Shown in pieces: positions 42,600 to 56,070 of a stretch of DNA of 64,000 nucleotides. This DNA comes from Doris montereyensis (lineage: Eukaryota > Mollusca > Gastropoda > Nudibranchia > Dorididae): NCBI GenBank assembly GCA_037039925.1, contig JAXRKP010001706.1, positions 1 to 64,000 on the forward strand, written 5' to 3'. Under the pieces are notes generated by a model. It was not told where the DNA came from. It worked only from the letters and a program-made list of their open reading frames with translations, and ran no database searches. Position numbers and translations under genes: made by a program. Position 1 is the stretch's first letter. Every line of letters starts with the position of its first letter.

Positions 42600-45500
42600 A
42601 AACAGTGATTTCTATAAAAAAATTAAGAAATTTATATCTTAACGTACAATTGATGTTAAGACCATGAACATTTTTATGTACCAAGTTTACAGATTCTACC
42701 TTTTAAAGTTTACATTTGGAGTTTTATTCACCCTGTGGTACCATCCGTTCTCTGTCAACAATAAGACAATCTGGGGGCGACGGGGTGGACGGCACAAACC
42801 AAAAGATATACTGGTCATTGCCAACCATCGATCGAAAAAAAAGCCTCCCACAGTGACCAACGTAAATATGGAAAACAATGAACGCAAATCGGAAACGAAA
42901 ATAAAAGTATACTATAAAAACAGTCTGTCGTGCGGAAATAAGACCGAAGAAATACAAGCCTTTATCTTTAAAGAGAATCCTGAAATTTTGTTTCTGACGG
43001 AAGCATGACTTTGTGCGTTAGGCGACGAGCCTATTATTGCAGCCATTACTCCAAAAAGATATTTGATGAAATTGTTCCTACGACAAAATGAATGTGGAGG
43101 TGGCATTGCTGCCATATTTAGAAAAGATTTAGCTTCAGTAATCAAGATACCATCAGAAATATCTTCGCACTTTTCAACATTTTGAAAACATGGAACTGAT
43201 GATAAAAACTAAAACTAGACTACTGGAGTTTATGTGTATTTACAAACCTCTCTGTAAGAGCGGTAAAAAAGGAAATGAGTGAAGTGTTATCTTTGATGAG
43301 CACAAAACAAGGATACCCAGTAATAATGGGCGAATCAAATTGTCATTTTGACAACAGTAAAGAGTCAGCCAAATTTAAAGAAATGCTGTATCAACATAAC
43401 ATGACACAGACCTCACACGTGCTGGACATGTGTTAGACTGAGTTATCGTCAGAAACTCGGACAAGGATATATCTTTTTATATCCCCCTGTTACAGAACTT
43501 TCATTCTCTTGACTACAACTTAGTCCAATTTGAAGTTAATTTAATTGAAAATCCGGAGCAGCAGATGACCCGCTAGAAATATTAAATCTATTAACATCGA
43601 CACATTTAAAACAGACTTAAAAGTTTCGTTGATGGAAGTTACTATCCACTTGACAGCAATAGCAGAAAGATGGAACAACTGTGTAACTAAGGTAATTGAT
43701 TATCACACCCCTCTCAAAACAAAATCGTGCATCTAAGATATTGCTCCCTGTGGTACGCGGAAGAAGGGGACAAGGCAAAAAACGAGATACGGAAAGCAGA
43801 CAGAAAATGGAAGAAAAATAGGTTGACTGTTCACCATGAAATCTTGAAAAGAACAACATCGGATTGGAGACTGGCCATATAAGAAGCTAAAAAAAGATAC
43901 TATTTAGAACAATTGAAAATCGTGAATTAATTCTAGCAAACACGTTTTGGTATTTATAACGAAATTTTCTGTTTTCCCCAATGACAGTGAAGATCATGAA
44001 ATGCCGGATAAATTTGCTTTGTTATTTTACGGATCAGGTTGAAAAGATTCGTGAAAAATCTTGACAAATATGATCAATTTGAGAAGCTAAATTCTTTCAA
44101 GGAAAAGAACTCGAAGCCGTTTGACCTGTATCTGAAAATTGTATTAAGAAATTGATATAAAAGGCACCCCCCCCCCCCCCCCCAAATACTGTGAACTAGA
44201 TCCTTTGCATCATCCATTCTAACTGCTTGTATCGATGACTTGCTACCATCAATACCGACTATTATTAACAACTCTTTAAGGTGTAGGACTGTACATACTT
44301 CTTTTAAATCTGCCCTCATAAGACCTCTTATAAAGAAACGATCTTTAGAACAAAATGACTTCCAAATTATAGGCCTGTGTATAATTTGCCTTTTCTTTCC
44401 AAGATATTTAAAACATTTGTCTTGCATCAATTCTTATCTCCCTTAGAAGCAAATGAATTAATACAACCATTTCAGTCAGCCTATAAAGAAAACCATAGGA
44501 CTGAAACTACTTTACTATGAATTTTCAATGACCTTTCTATAAATGCTGGCGTAAATGAGATCGACTCAAAGTATTGGCATTACACTGGTTTGAATCCTGT
44601 TTAAAGAATAGTCAACAGAATGTTTGGGTCAATGGTCTAAAATCTACCACTCATTGTTTAGAATTTTGAGTTCCCCAAGACTCTGTTCTTGGCCCTGTTC
44701 TGTTTCCTGTGTACATGCAGCTTCTTGCAGAGGTTATATCTAAGTTTGGCTTGAATTATTACTTTTATGCTGACGGTACCCAAATATATAGTTCAGCAAA
44801 GATTGATGAACTGTTATGTCTTGTGGACAATTTTGAGAGTTGTATCTCTGGGATTAAGATATGGATGAACAAGAATGGACTGATGTTAAATGATGATAAG
44901 ACGAAAGCTATACTAGCAAGTAGATCACGATTATTGAAAGATGTGAGCATAAAACAGTTTAGAATTGATGAGAGCAATGTTGCATTTTTAAAATGTGTGA
45001 AGAATCTTGGAGCATGCATCGACTCGAAGATTCCATGGTCAGACAGGTCAACAATATGATTAGAATGATGTTCATCGAAATAATAAAAAATTAGCATGAT
45101 AGGAAACATAGTTTCACTTGAAGTAGCAGCATTACTCGTTAACTCCTTTGTGCTATCTAAATTAGATTATTGCAATTTATGTAAAACACCCAAAGAGAGA
45201 ATCAAAAGTTTACAACATGTACAAAATTGTGCTGCCAGACTCGGCAACACATTTTTTGTTTGAGCTACATTGGTTGCCAGTCCAAAAACGAATTGTCTAC
45301 TATAAAATATGTACTACATGTATTTGTATTGTTTTTAGGTCATTTCATGGCCAGGAACCAATCTACACACGCAATTCTTTTAGCGTGTAGCATGCATATC
45401 CCATTAAGGAACATTCGATCCAGCAATGACAACAGCATTTTAAAAACAACAAAAACAAACTTAAAAATTAGTGAAGTCATTTTGCTGTTTGGCTCTGCAG

Positions 45501-45904
45501 TATTGGAATGACCCACCAAAACACGTGAGGGACAGTGAGACAATTGACACTCTCAAGACCGAAACTTTTTTTTTTTTTACTCAGTGAATACGTTCGTAAT
45601 CTTACCATTGTTGGATTGTGCGGGTATGTGTGTATATGTGTATGTGTGTATGTGTGTGTGTTTGTGTGTGTTCGTGTGTGTGTAGGAAGAGGTGGTGTGC
45701 GAGCACATGTGTAAGCAAATTAGTACATATATTTGAATTTAACAGGATGTCGATGTAATTGTATGCAGTACTAGTTAATAACAACACATGTAAATATTTT
45801 TTCTATACAAACATATTCTATGTTCATCCCTGATTATAATATGGCACTCTGTAAAGCACTTTGAGCCCATGTAATGGGGGAAAGGGCTATAGAAAAACTA
45901 TCTA

Positions 45905-45905
<1 letters not shown>
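42600..45905 (+). mobile_element. LINE-B, CR1/L2-like element, decayed
   Basis: An endonuclease start, a linker, the reverse transcriptase and a typical 3' end are in collinear order. The 3' end contains gcactttgagcccatgtaat then gggctatagaaaaactat, close to the CR1/L2-type end that precedes short tandem tails. The tail itself is the (ATT)n tract that follows. A C-run at 44165-44182 interrupts the segment before the reverse transcriptase. Exact 5' end unknown. Confidence 0.8.
42780..45570 (+). pseudogene. LINE-B endonuclease/reverse-transcriptase remnant
   Basis: The endonuclease start is visible near 42900-43010 (KIKVYYKNSLSCGNKTEEIQ then NPEILFLTEA), followed by GGIAAIFRKDL near 43100. A RKADRKWKKNRLTVHHEILK stretch lies near 43790. 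Reverse-transcriptase landmarks are ALIRPLIKKRSLEQNDFQII near 44310, LIQPFQSAYKENHRTETTLL near 44460, VLGPVLFPVYMQ near 44690 and FYADGTQIYSSAK near 44763. In the last one the catalytic YADD is YADG, so the active site is destroyed. The C-terminus is near 45500-45560 (HVRDSETIDTLKTETF). Many stops and frameshifts. Confidence 0.85.
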
Positions 45906-46440
<535 letters not shown>

Positions 46441-46805
46441 AAATTTTTATTTACATTTTTTGAATTTATTTATTTATTTATATATTATTACATTAAATTT
46501 TATTATTATTATTATTACTTTTATCATCATAATATTGTATTCTAGGCCCAAATGACTGCTTCTCCTCAAGTGTGGCTCGCTGATTATGCACTACAAAGCA
46601 AGCCTTGTTTGGACAACCAACAAGTTTTCGAGGAAACAGCTTTCGTGGCCATCAATCAAATCCCGTGATTTTGCTAACCGTGCTACAGACAAACAGACTC
46701 ACATAGAAATTTTGTCTCAACATCAAGTTCTCTCGGTGTCAACAAGTCAAATAATATAGCTTAGGCACGAAATGAACACGTTCCTTAATACTCATCGTGT
46801 TAATG
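46441..46805. other. Unassigned spacer between (ATT)n and the satellite
   Basis: Single-copy-looking sequence with no gene recognised. Confidence 0.45.
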
Positions 46806-46809
46806 TTAG

Positions 46810-48965
46810 AATGGGGCGGTGTGGCATACGATATTTAAAGTAATCCATTGTTTAAGCTTGGGGCGGTATGTCATAATAGTATCTAAAGTCATTCATTGTG
46901 TAGGCTTGCTTCGTTATGCCACAAAACAATATTAAAAACCATTCATTGCATAGGGTTCGGGCGGTTTGTCATAATAATATTTAAAGTAATTCATTGTGTA
47001 GACTTGAGGTGGTTTGTCATAATAATATTTCAAGTAATTCATTGTGTAGACTTGATGCGGTATGTCATAATAATATTTAAAGTAATTCATTGTGTAGGTT
47101 TGGGGTGGTATGGCATAATACTATTTAAAGCAATTTATTGTGTATGTTTGGGGTACTATGTCATAAGAATATTTAAACTCATTCATTGTGTAGGTTTGAG
47201 GTGGTATGGCATAATAATATTTAAAGTAATTCATTGTGTAGGTTTGGGTTGGTATGTTGTAATAATTTTTAAAGTAATTCATTGTGTATTTAGGGTGGTA
47301 TGTCATAATAATATTTAAAGTAATTTATTCTGTAGGTTTAGGGTGGTATGTCATAATCATGTTTAAATTAATTCATTGTGTATTTAGGGTGGAATGTCAT
47401 AATAATATTTAAAGTAATTCATTGTGTATTTAGGGTGGTATGTCATAATCATATTTAAAGTAATTCATTGTGTAGGTTTGGGGTGGTATGTCATAATAAT
47501 ATTTAAAGTCATTCATTGTGTATTTAGGGTGGTATGTCATAATAATATTTAAAGTAATTCATTGTGTAGGTTTGGGGTGGTATGTCATAATAATATTTAA
47601 AGTAATTCATTGTGTAGGTTTTGGGGTGGTATGTCATAATAATATTTAAAGTTATTCATTGTGTATTTAGGGTGGTATGTCATAATAATATTGAAAGTAA
47701 TTCATTGTGTAGGTTTTGGGATGGTATGTCATAATAATATTTAAAGTTATTCATTGTGTATTTAGGGTGGTATGTCATAATAATATTTAAAGTAATTCAT
47801 TGTGTAGGTTTGGGATGTTATGTCATAATAATATTTAAAGTAATTCATTGTGTAGGTTTGGGGTGGTATGTCATAATAATATTTAAAGTAATTCATTGTG
47901 TAGGTTTGGGGTGGTATGTCATAATAATATTTAAAGTAATTCATTGTGTAGGTTTAGGGTGGTATGTCATAATAATATTTAAAGCGATTCATTGTGTATT
48001 CAGGGTGGTATGTCATAACAATATTTAAAGGAATTCATTGTGTAGGTTTGGGGTGGTATGTCATAATAATATTTAAAGTAATTCACTGTGTATTTAGGGT
48101 GATATGTCATAATAATATTTAAAGGAATTCATTGTGTAGGTTTGGGGTGGTATGTCATAATAATATTTAAAGTAATTCATTGTGTATTTGGGGTGGTATG
48201 TCATAATAATATTTAAAGTAATTCATTGTGTAGGTTTGGGGTGGTATGTCATAATAATATTTAAAGTAATTCATTCTGTAGGTTTTGGGTGGTATGTCAT
48301 AATAATATTTAAAGTAATTCATTGTGTAGGTTTGGGGTGGTATGTCATAATCATATTTAAAGTAATTCATTGTGTAGGTTTTGGGGTGGTATGTCATAAT
48401 AATATTTAAAGTAATTCATTGTGTATTTAGGGTGGCATGTCATAATAATATTTAAAGTAATTCATTGTGTAGGTTTTGGGTGGTATGTCATAATAATATT
48501 TAAAGTAATTCATTGTGTAGGTTTTGGGTGGTATGTCATAAAATATTTAAAGGAATTCATTGTATAAGTTTGGGGTGGTATGTTATAATACTATTAAAAG
48601 TTACTCTTTGTGTAGGCGTATGGTGGTACGTCATACATCTCTTTAAAGTCATTCATTGTGTAGGCTTGGGATGGTATGTAATAGCAACATTTTGAAGTCA
48701 TGTATTTGGTGGGCTTGGAGCGTTATGTCATAATAATATCTAAAGCTATTCATTGTGTAGGTTTGGAATGATATGTCATACTATTATTTAAGGCATTCAT
48801 TGTGTAGGCTTGGGATGGTATTTCATAATAATATCTAAATGTATTCTTCGTGTAGGCTTGGAGTGGTATGTAATCATAATTTCTAAAGGTATTCATTGTG
48901 TAGGTTTGCAGTGATATTTCAGAATACTGTTTAAAGATATTCATTGTTTACGCTTAGAGTGGTAT
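46810..48965 (+). repeat. Satellite block I (46-48-bp unit)
   Basis: Unit: tatgtcataataatatttaa + agtaattcattgtgtagg + tttggggtgg (48 bases), mixed with a 46-base variant that has tatttagggtgg at the end. Because 48 is divisible by three, the block shows long open frames on both strands with a 16-residue period. Units are most uniform at 47400-48540 and diverge on both sides. Confidence 0.95.
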
Positions 48966-51834
48966 TGCAAAGAACACGTAAAGCAATTTAGTGTGTATGT
49001 TCTAATAATATTGAAAGTCTCTCATTGTGTTGGCGTGTGTGATATGTCGCAATAATATTTACAGTGGTTCATTGTGTAGGAATTGTCTTGTATGTCGTAA
49101 TTATATTTAAAGTCATTCACTGTGTAGGCTTGTGTGATATGTCGTGATAATAATTATAGTCATTTATTGTGTAGGCTTGTGTGATATGTCGTAATGGTAT
49201 TTATAGCCAGTTATTGTGTAGGCTTGTGTGATATGTCGTAATGATAATTATAGTCATTTATTGTGTAAGCTTATGTGATATGTCGTGATAATATTTATAG
49301 TCATTTATTGTGTAGGCGATATGTAGTACTGATAATTATAGTCATTTATTGCGTAGACGTGTGTGATATGTCGTAATAATATTTAAAGCCATTCATTGTT
49401 TTAGGCTTGTGTGATATGTCGTAATAATATTTATAGTCATTTATTGTGTAGGCTTGTGTGATATGTCGTAATGATAATTATAGTCATTTATTGTGTAGGC
49501 TTGTGTGATATGTCGTAATGATAATTATAGTCATTTATTGCGTAGACGTGTGTGATATGTCGTAATAATATTTAAAGCCATTCATTGTTTTAGGCTTGTG
49601 TGATATGTCGTAATGATAATTATAGTCATTTATTGTGTAGGCTTGTGTGATATGTCGTAATGATAATTATAGTCATTTATTGTGTAGGCTTGTGTGATAT
49701 GTCGTAATGATAATTATAGTCATTTATTGTGTAGACGTGTGTGATATGTCGTAATAATATTTAAAGCCATTCATTGTTTTAGGCTTGTGTGATATGTCGT
49801 AATGATAATTATAGTCATTTATTGTGTAGGCTTGTGTGATATGTCGTAATGATAATTATAGTCATTTATTGTGTAGGCTTGTGTGATATGTCGTAATAAT
49901 ATTTATAGTCATTCATTGTTTTAGGCTTGTGTGATATGTCGTAATAATATTTAAAGCCATTCATTGTTTTAGGCTTGTGTGGTATGTCGTAATAATATTT
50001 ACAGCCATTCATTGTTTTAGGCTTGTGTGGTATGTCGTAATAATATTTACAGCCATTCATTGTGTAGACGTGTGTGGTATGTCGTATTAATATTTACAGT
50101 CATTTATTGTGTAGTCGTGTGTGATATGTCGTAATAATATTTACAGCCATTCATTGTATAGATGTGTGTGATATGTCGTAATAATATTTACAGCCATTCA
50201 TTGTGTAGTCGTGTGTGATATGTCGTAATAATATTTACAGTCATATATTGTAGACGTGTGTGGTATGTCGTAATAATATTTAAAGCCGTTTATTGTGTAG
50301 TTGTGTGGTATGTCGTAATAATATTTAAAGTCATTTATTGTGTAGGCTTGTGTGGTATGTCGTAATAATATTTAAAGCCATATATTGTGTAGACGTGTGT
50401 GGTATGTCGTAATAATATTTAAAGCCATATATTGTGTAGACGTGTGTGGTATGTCGTAATAATATTTAAAGCCATATATTGTGTAGGCTTGTGTGGTATA
50501 TCGTAATAATATTTAAAGTCATTTATTGTGTAGACGTGTGTGATCGTAATAATATTTAAAGCCATATATTGTGTAGGCTTGTGTGGTATGTCGTAATAAT
50601 ACTTATAGTCATTTATTGTGTAGTTGTGTGATATGTCGTAATAATATTTAAAGCCATATATTGTGTAGACGTGTGTGGTATGTCGTAATAATATTTAAAG
50701 CCATATATTGTGTAGACGTGTGTGGTATGTCGTAATAATATTTAAAGTCATTTATTGTGTAGACGTGTGTGGTATGTCGTAATAATATTTAAAGCCATAT
50801 ATTGTGTAGGCTTGTGTGGTATGTCGTAATAATACTTATAGTCATTTATTGTGTAGTTGTGTGTGATATGTCGTAATAATATTTACAGTCATTCATTGTG
50901 TAGATTTGTGTAGTATATCGTAATAATATCTAAGGCATTCATTGTTTTAGGCTTGTGTGGTATATCGTAATAATATTTAAAGTCATTCATTGTTTTAGGC
51001 ATGTGTGGTATGTCGTAATAATATTTAAAGCCATTCATTGTGTAAACGTGTGTGGTATGTCGTAATAATATTTAAAGCCATTCATTGCGTAAACGTGTGT
51101 GGTATGTCGTAATAATATTTAAAGCCATTCATTGTTTTAGGCATGTGTGGTATGTCGTAATAATATTTAAAGCCATTCATTGTGTAAAGCCATTCGTAAT
51201 AATATTTGTAAACGTGTGTGGTATGTCGTAATAATATTTAAAGCCATTCATTGCGTAAACGTGTGTGGTATGTCGTAATAATATTTAAAGCCATTCATTG
51301 TGTAAACGTGTGTGGTATGTCGTAATAATATTTACAGTCATTCATTGTGTAAACGTGTGTGGTATGTCGTAATAATATTTACAGTCATTCATTGCGTAAA
51401 CGTGTGTGGTATGTCGTAATAATATTTAAAGCCATTCATTGTGTAAACGTGTGTGGTATGTCGTAATAATATTTAAAGCCATTCATTGTGTAAACGTGTG
51501 TGGTATGTCGTAATAATATTTAAAGTCACTTATTGTGTTGGCTTGTGTGGTATGTCGTAATAATATTTAAAGCCATTCATTGTGTAAACGTGTGTGGTAT
51601 GTCGTAATAATATTTACAGTCATTCATTGCGTAAACGTGTGTGGTATGTCGTAATAATATTTAAAGTCATTTATTGTGTTGGCTTGTGTAGTATGTCGTA
51701 ATAATATTTATAGTCATTCATTGTGTAGGCTTGTGTGATATGTCTTAATTATATTTAAAGCCATTTGAATGGTAGGCTTTTGTGGTATGTCGTAATAATA
51801 TTTTAAAGCCATTTGATGTGTAGGCATTCCATAG
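48966..51834 (+). repeat. Satellite block II (47-bp unit)
   Basis: Unit: tatgtcgtaataatattta + aagccattcattgtgtaa + acgtgtgtgg (47 bases), with sub-variants tagtcattta and taggcttgtg. CG replaces CA of block I in the tatgtc(g/a)taa word. Left part (49000-49900) is rich in a taatgataattatagtcatt variant; right part (50980-51650) is homogeneous. Confidence 0.95.
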
Positions 51835-51839
51835 TTGAT

Positions 51840-53410
51840 CATTTCTTATGTATTGGTACTACCATTCCCTTATTCCAGTCGTCTGGCACCTGTTTGGACT
51901 TCCATGCTCGTTGACATATTGCATGTAGTAGTCTGTCTCTCTCCCTTGGTTTTTAATCATTTCTGGATAAAATTTGTCTGCTCGTGGGGCTTTTCCTAAT
52001 TTCACTTTTCTTATAGCTGTTTGAAGTTCTTCGATTGAGATATCTACACTTTTAACTGTCTCATCTCGATTACTTGTTACTCTTAATAATTGATCTGTAC
52101 TCCTTGTTTCTTATGTTCTGGGGGAATTATGTAATTGTTGAAAATAGTTCCTTCACGTGTCCATGATTTCGCTGTCTCCTTTCATTATTTCTCATTTGGC
52201 GTTCTTAATTTGGCGTATTGGGCATGCTTTGGTCTTTCTCATGCTCTTCATTGCTCCATAGAACAGCTTTTGATTTCCTTGATAGTTTTCTTGAAGTCTT
52301 TGTCCAAACTATTCCCACTGTTCCTGTTTTGCTTTCCTAACTTCCTCTTTGGTGATTGTTCTTTTATTGACGTAATCTATCCTACCTCTGGTCTTTTTGT
52401 TTGCAAGCATTTCTTCCGGGCACCCTTTTTTCTTTGATCTTAGTCTTGACATTCTCATTCCACCATGCTGTTCTTTTCCTATCTCCTTTAATTTGTTTCC
52501 TACCACAGACCTCTTCAGTACAACTGAGGAGTGTTTCTTTATATATTTTCCACTTTTCTTCTATTGTGCTTTCCTTCAGATACATCTGCCTTTCACTGAT
52601 ATATCTATTTATCCTGGATTGGTACATCTGTTTTGCTATTGGTTTATTTAGTTCTATTTTGAGTTTAGTAACTTTCTTCTCTTTCCTTTTCTGTTTGTTT
52701 TCTTCAGTTAATAATCTCATTTTGGCAATCACTAGGTGATGGTCACTAAATGTTTCAGCTCCTTTACTTATTCTAGCATCCATTGTACTCTAAAAAGGGA
52801 GCTACTAACTATTATGTAGTCTATGATTGACTTTTCACATCTGTCTTCATTTACTCTTGTATATTTGTGGATATCTTTATGAGGAAATATTATTCTTTAA
52901 GGCAAAAATCTATTAGTCTCTCTCCATTTGGAGAAGTTGTTGTCTCTCTTCTTTACCTATTACTCCTCCTGATGTTTCTACATTGTTGCCTATTCTAGCG
53001 TTTAAATCTCCTAAAACCCTTAATTCCTGTTTGAGTTTGAGATTCTCTGCAGCTATTTGTAAATCATTTTCGAAGATATCTTTTTCTTCTTTGGTGGCAT
53101 CTTCGTTTGGTCCATAAGCTATTAATAATTTAAGTTCTCGTCCTTTTGGTTTAATGTTTACCTCTAATAGCGATGGGCTTACAAATTTCCAAACTTTCTA
53201 GTAGCATTTCTTGCCTTTTATGCATTAGGAGGCCTACTCCTGCTCTAGCTCTATCTTTGACATCTACTCCTGAGAAGAATAAAGTATGATTCGGTCCTAC
53301 ATTTTCTATTCCTTGTCCTTTTTTCTTTGTTTCTGTAATAGCCAAAATGTCTAATTTGAATTTTTTTTCTGTTTCCATTAATTGCCTTAACATTCCATGT
53401 TCCAAAAATC
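51840..53410 (-). pseudogene. LINE-A endonuclease remnant (satellite copy)
   Basis: Landmarks on the minus strand are FGTWNVKAINGN near 53415, DILAITETKKKGQGIENVGP near 53340, RARAGVGLLMHKRQEMLLES near 53250, AYGPNEDATKEEKDIF near 53110 and LGDLNAR near 53010 (Gly codon intact). Next come DARISKGAETFSDHHLVIAK near 52780 and KQIKGDRKRTAWWNENVKTK near 52500. Frameshifts are present. This is the least damaged endonuclease of the four copies. Confidence 0.85.
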
Positions 53411-53573
53411 ACAGTCTGTGTTCTTTTCCAGAGTCGTCTTCCAAAGTTCAAGCCGGGTATGTCATTGTATATATTACTTTGAATCAAGTTGTTTTGGATA
53501 AACAGGGGATTAGCCCACTCTACCCTAGGTAGATATTGGGCCTGCCACCTTGAGGCCCCCTACCGGGCCTTGT

Positions 53574-53782
53574 TATCTTCTGTCAGGGTTAACTCCCTTA
53601 GCCTTTGGTCATTCAAGAACAGCCTGCAAGGCAGCAGGTTGTTATTTTCTGTCAGGGTTAACTCCCCTTGCCTTTGGTAAGTGAAAACCGGCCTGCAAGG
53701 CTGCAGGTTGTTTTCTTTCAGGGTTAACTCCCTTAGCCTTTGGTCAGTCAAGACCTTCCTGCAAGGCAGCAGGAGACTCGTG
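53574..53782 (-). repeat. LINE-A 5' UTR tandem repeat, 3 units
   Basis: Three units of about 66-69 bases as in copies 1 and 2, bounded on the 5' side by the single-copy leader at 53783-53838. Confidence 0.85.
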
Positions 53783-53838
53783 AATGGCGGGATAAGCTAC
53801 TCCCTGTACATGTGCTCTCCTGTCTACTGCCCGGGCAT

Positions 53839-54590
53839 AGGTGGTATGTCGTAATAATATTTAAAGTCATTTGATGTGTAGGCTTGTATGGTATGTCGTA
53901 ATAATATTTAAAGTAATTTGATGTGTAGACTTGTATGGTATGTCGTAATAATATTAAAAGTAATTTGATGTGTATGCCTGTATGGTATGTCGTAATAATA
54001 TTTAAAGTAATTTGATGTGTAGGCTTGTATGGTATGTCGTAATAATATTAAAAGTAATTTGATGTGTAGGCTTGTATGGTATGTCGTAATAATATTTAAA
54101 GCAATTTGATGTGTAGGCTTGTTTGGTATGTCGTAATAATATTTAAAGTAATTTAATGTGTAGGCTTGTTTGATATGTTGTAATAATATTTAAAGTCATT
54201 TGATGTGTAGGCTTGTATGGTATGTCTCATAATATTTAAAGTAATTTGATGTGTATGCATGTAGGCTATGTCGTAATAATATTTAAAGTAATTTGATGTG
54301 TATGGCTGTAGGGTATGTCGTAATGATATTTAAAGTAATTTGATGTGTATGCCTGTATGGTATGTCGTAATAATATTTAAAGCAATTTGATGTATATGCC
54401 TGTATGGTATGTCGTAATAATATTTAAAGTAATTTGATGTGTAGGCTTGTGTGGTATGTCGTAATAATATTTAAAATAATTTGATATGTAGGCTTGTATG
54501 GTATGTCATAATGATATTTACAGTAATTTGATGTGTAGGCTTGTATGGTATGTCGTAATAATATTTAAAGTAATTTGATATGTAGGCTTA
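53839..54590 (+). repeat. Satellite block III (47-bp unit)
   Basis: Unit: tatgtcgtaataatattta + aagtaatttgatgtgtag + gcttgtatgg. It differs from block II by taatttgatgtg in place of the attcattgtg word. Confidence 0.95.
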
Positions 54591-55595
54591 ATAATATTTA
54601 AAGTAATTTGATATGTAGGCTTAATAATATTTAAAGTAATTTGATATGTAGGCTTAATAATATTTAAAGTAATTTGATATGTAGGCTTAATAATATTTAA
54701 AGTAATTTGATATGTAGGCTTAATAATATTTAAAGTAATTTGATATGTAGGCTTAATAATATTTAAAGTAATTTGATATGTAGGCTTAATAATATTTAAA
54801 GTAATTTGATATGTAGGCTTAATAATATTTAAAGTAATTTGATATGTAGGCTTAATAATATTTAAAGTAATTTGATATGTAGGCTTAATAATATTTAAAG
54901 TAATTTGATATGTAGGCTTAATAATATTTAAAGTAATTTGATATGTAGGCTTAATAATATTTAAAGTAATTTGATATGTAGGCTTAATAATATTTAAAGT
55001 AATTTGATATGTAGGCTTAATAATATTTAAAGTAATTTGATATGTAGGCTTAATAATATTTAAAGTAATTTGATATGTAGGCTTAATAATATTTAAAGTA
55101 ATTTGATATGTAGGCTTAATAATATTTAAAGTAATTTGATATGTAGGTTTAATAATATTTAAAGTAATTTGATATGTAGGCTTAATAATATTTAAAGTAA
55201 TTTGATATGTAGGCTTAATAATATTTAAATTAATTTGATATGTAGGCTTAATAATATTTAAAGTAATTTGATATGTTATAATAATATTTAAAGTAATTTG
55301 ATATGTAGGCTTAATAATATTTAAAGTAATTTGATATGTAGGCTTAATAATATTTAAAGTAATTTGATATGTAGGCTTAATAATATTTAAAGTAATTTGA
55401 TATGTAGGCTTAATAATATTTAAAGTAATTTGATATGTAGGCTTAATAATATTTAAAGTAATTTGATATGTTAGGCTTAATAATATTTAAAGTAATTTGA
55501 TATGTAGGCTTAATAATATTTAAAGTAATTTGATATAGGCTTAATAATATTTAAAGTAATTTGATATTAGGCTTAATAATATTTAAATCCATTTG
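54570..55595 (+). repeat. Satellite block IV (33-bp unit), about 31 units
   Basis: Unit ttaataatatttaaagtaat + ttgatatgtaggc. It equals block III minus 14 bases (gtatggtatgtcgt). Copies are almost identical across about 1 kb; the few exceptions are near 55146, 55230, 55275, 55470, 55535 and 55565. This points to recent amplification. Confidence 0.96.
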
Positions 55596-56070
55596 TTGCG
55601 TGGTACGTTATAATACTATTTAAATTAATTCATTGTGTAGACTTGGGGTGATATGTTATAATACTATTTAAATTAATTCATTGTGTAGACTTGGGGTGAT
55701 ATGTTATAATACTATTTAAATTAATTCATTGTGTAGACTTGGGGTGATATGTTATAATACTATGTAAATTAATTCATTGTGTAGACTTGGGGTGATATGT
55801 TATAATACTATTTAAATTAATTCATTGTGTAGACTTGGGGTGATATGTTATAATACTATTTAAATTAATTCATTGTGTAGACTTGGGGTGATATGTTATA
55901 ATACTCTTTAAATTAATTCATTGTGTAGACTTGGGGTGATATGTTATAATACTATTTAAATTAATTCATTGTGTAGACTTGGGGTGATATGTTATAATAC
56001 TATTTAAATTAATTCATTGTGTAGACTTGGGGTGATATGCTATAATACTATTTAAATTAATTCATTGTGT
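55596..56070 (+). repeat. Satellite block V (48-bp unit), about 10 units
   Basis: Unit tgatatgttataatactatt + taaattaattcattgtgtag + acttgggg. Very uniform, with only single-base differences between units. Confidence 0.95.

Larger units (their letters stand above)
51835..53838 (-). mobile_element. LINE-A copy inserted in the satellite, 3'-truncated
   Basis: Read from 53838: leader (with the same cctgtctactgcccggg word as the copy ending at 10632), three leader repeat units, the endonuclease, the linker and the start of the reverse transcriptase. It is cut at about 51840 in the VPDDWNKG region. Satellite units flank it on both sides. The 3' end of the element is missing although the 5' end is complete. 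Confidence 0.85.

Noticed and set aside
46896..48409. Periodic 16-residue proteins on both strands in the satellite
   Set aside because: A 48-base unit is divisible by three, so open frames follow automatically on both strands.
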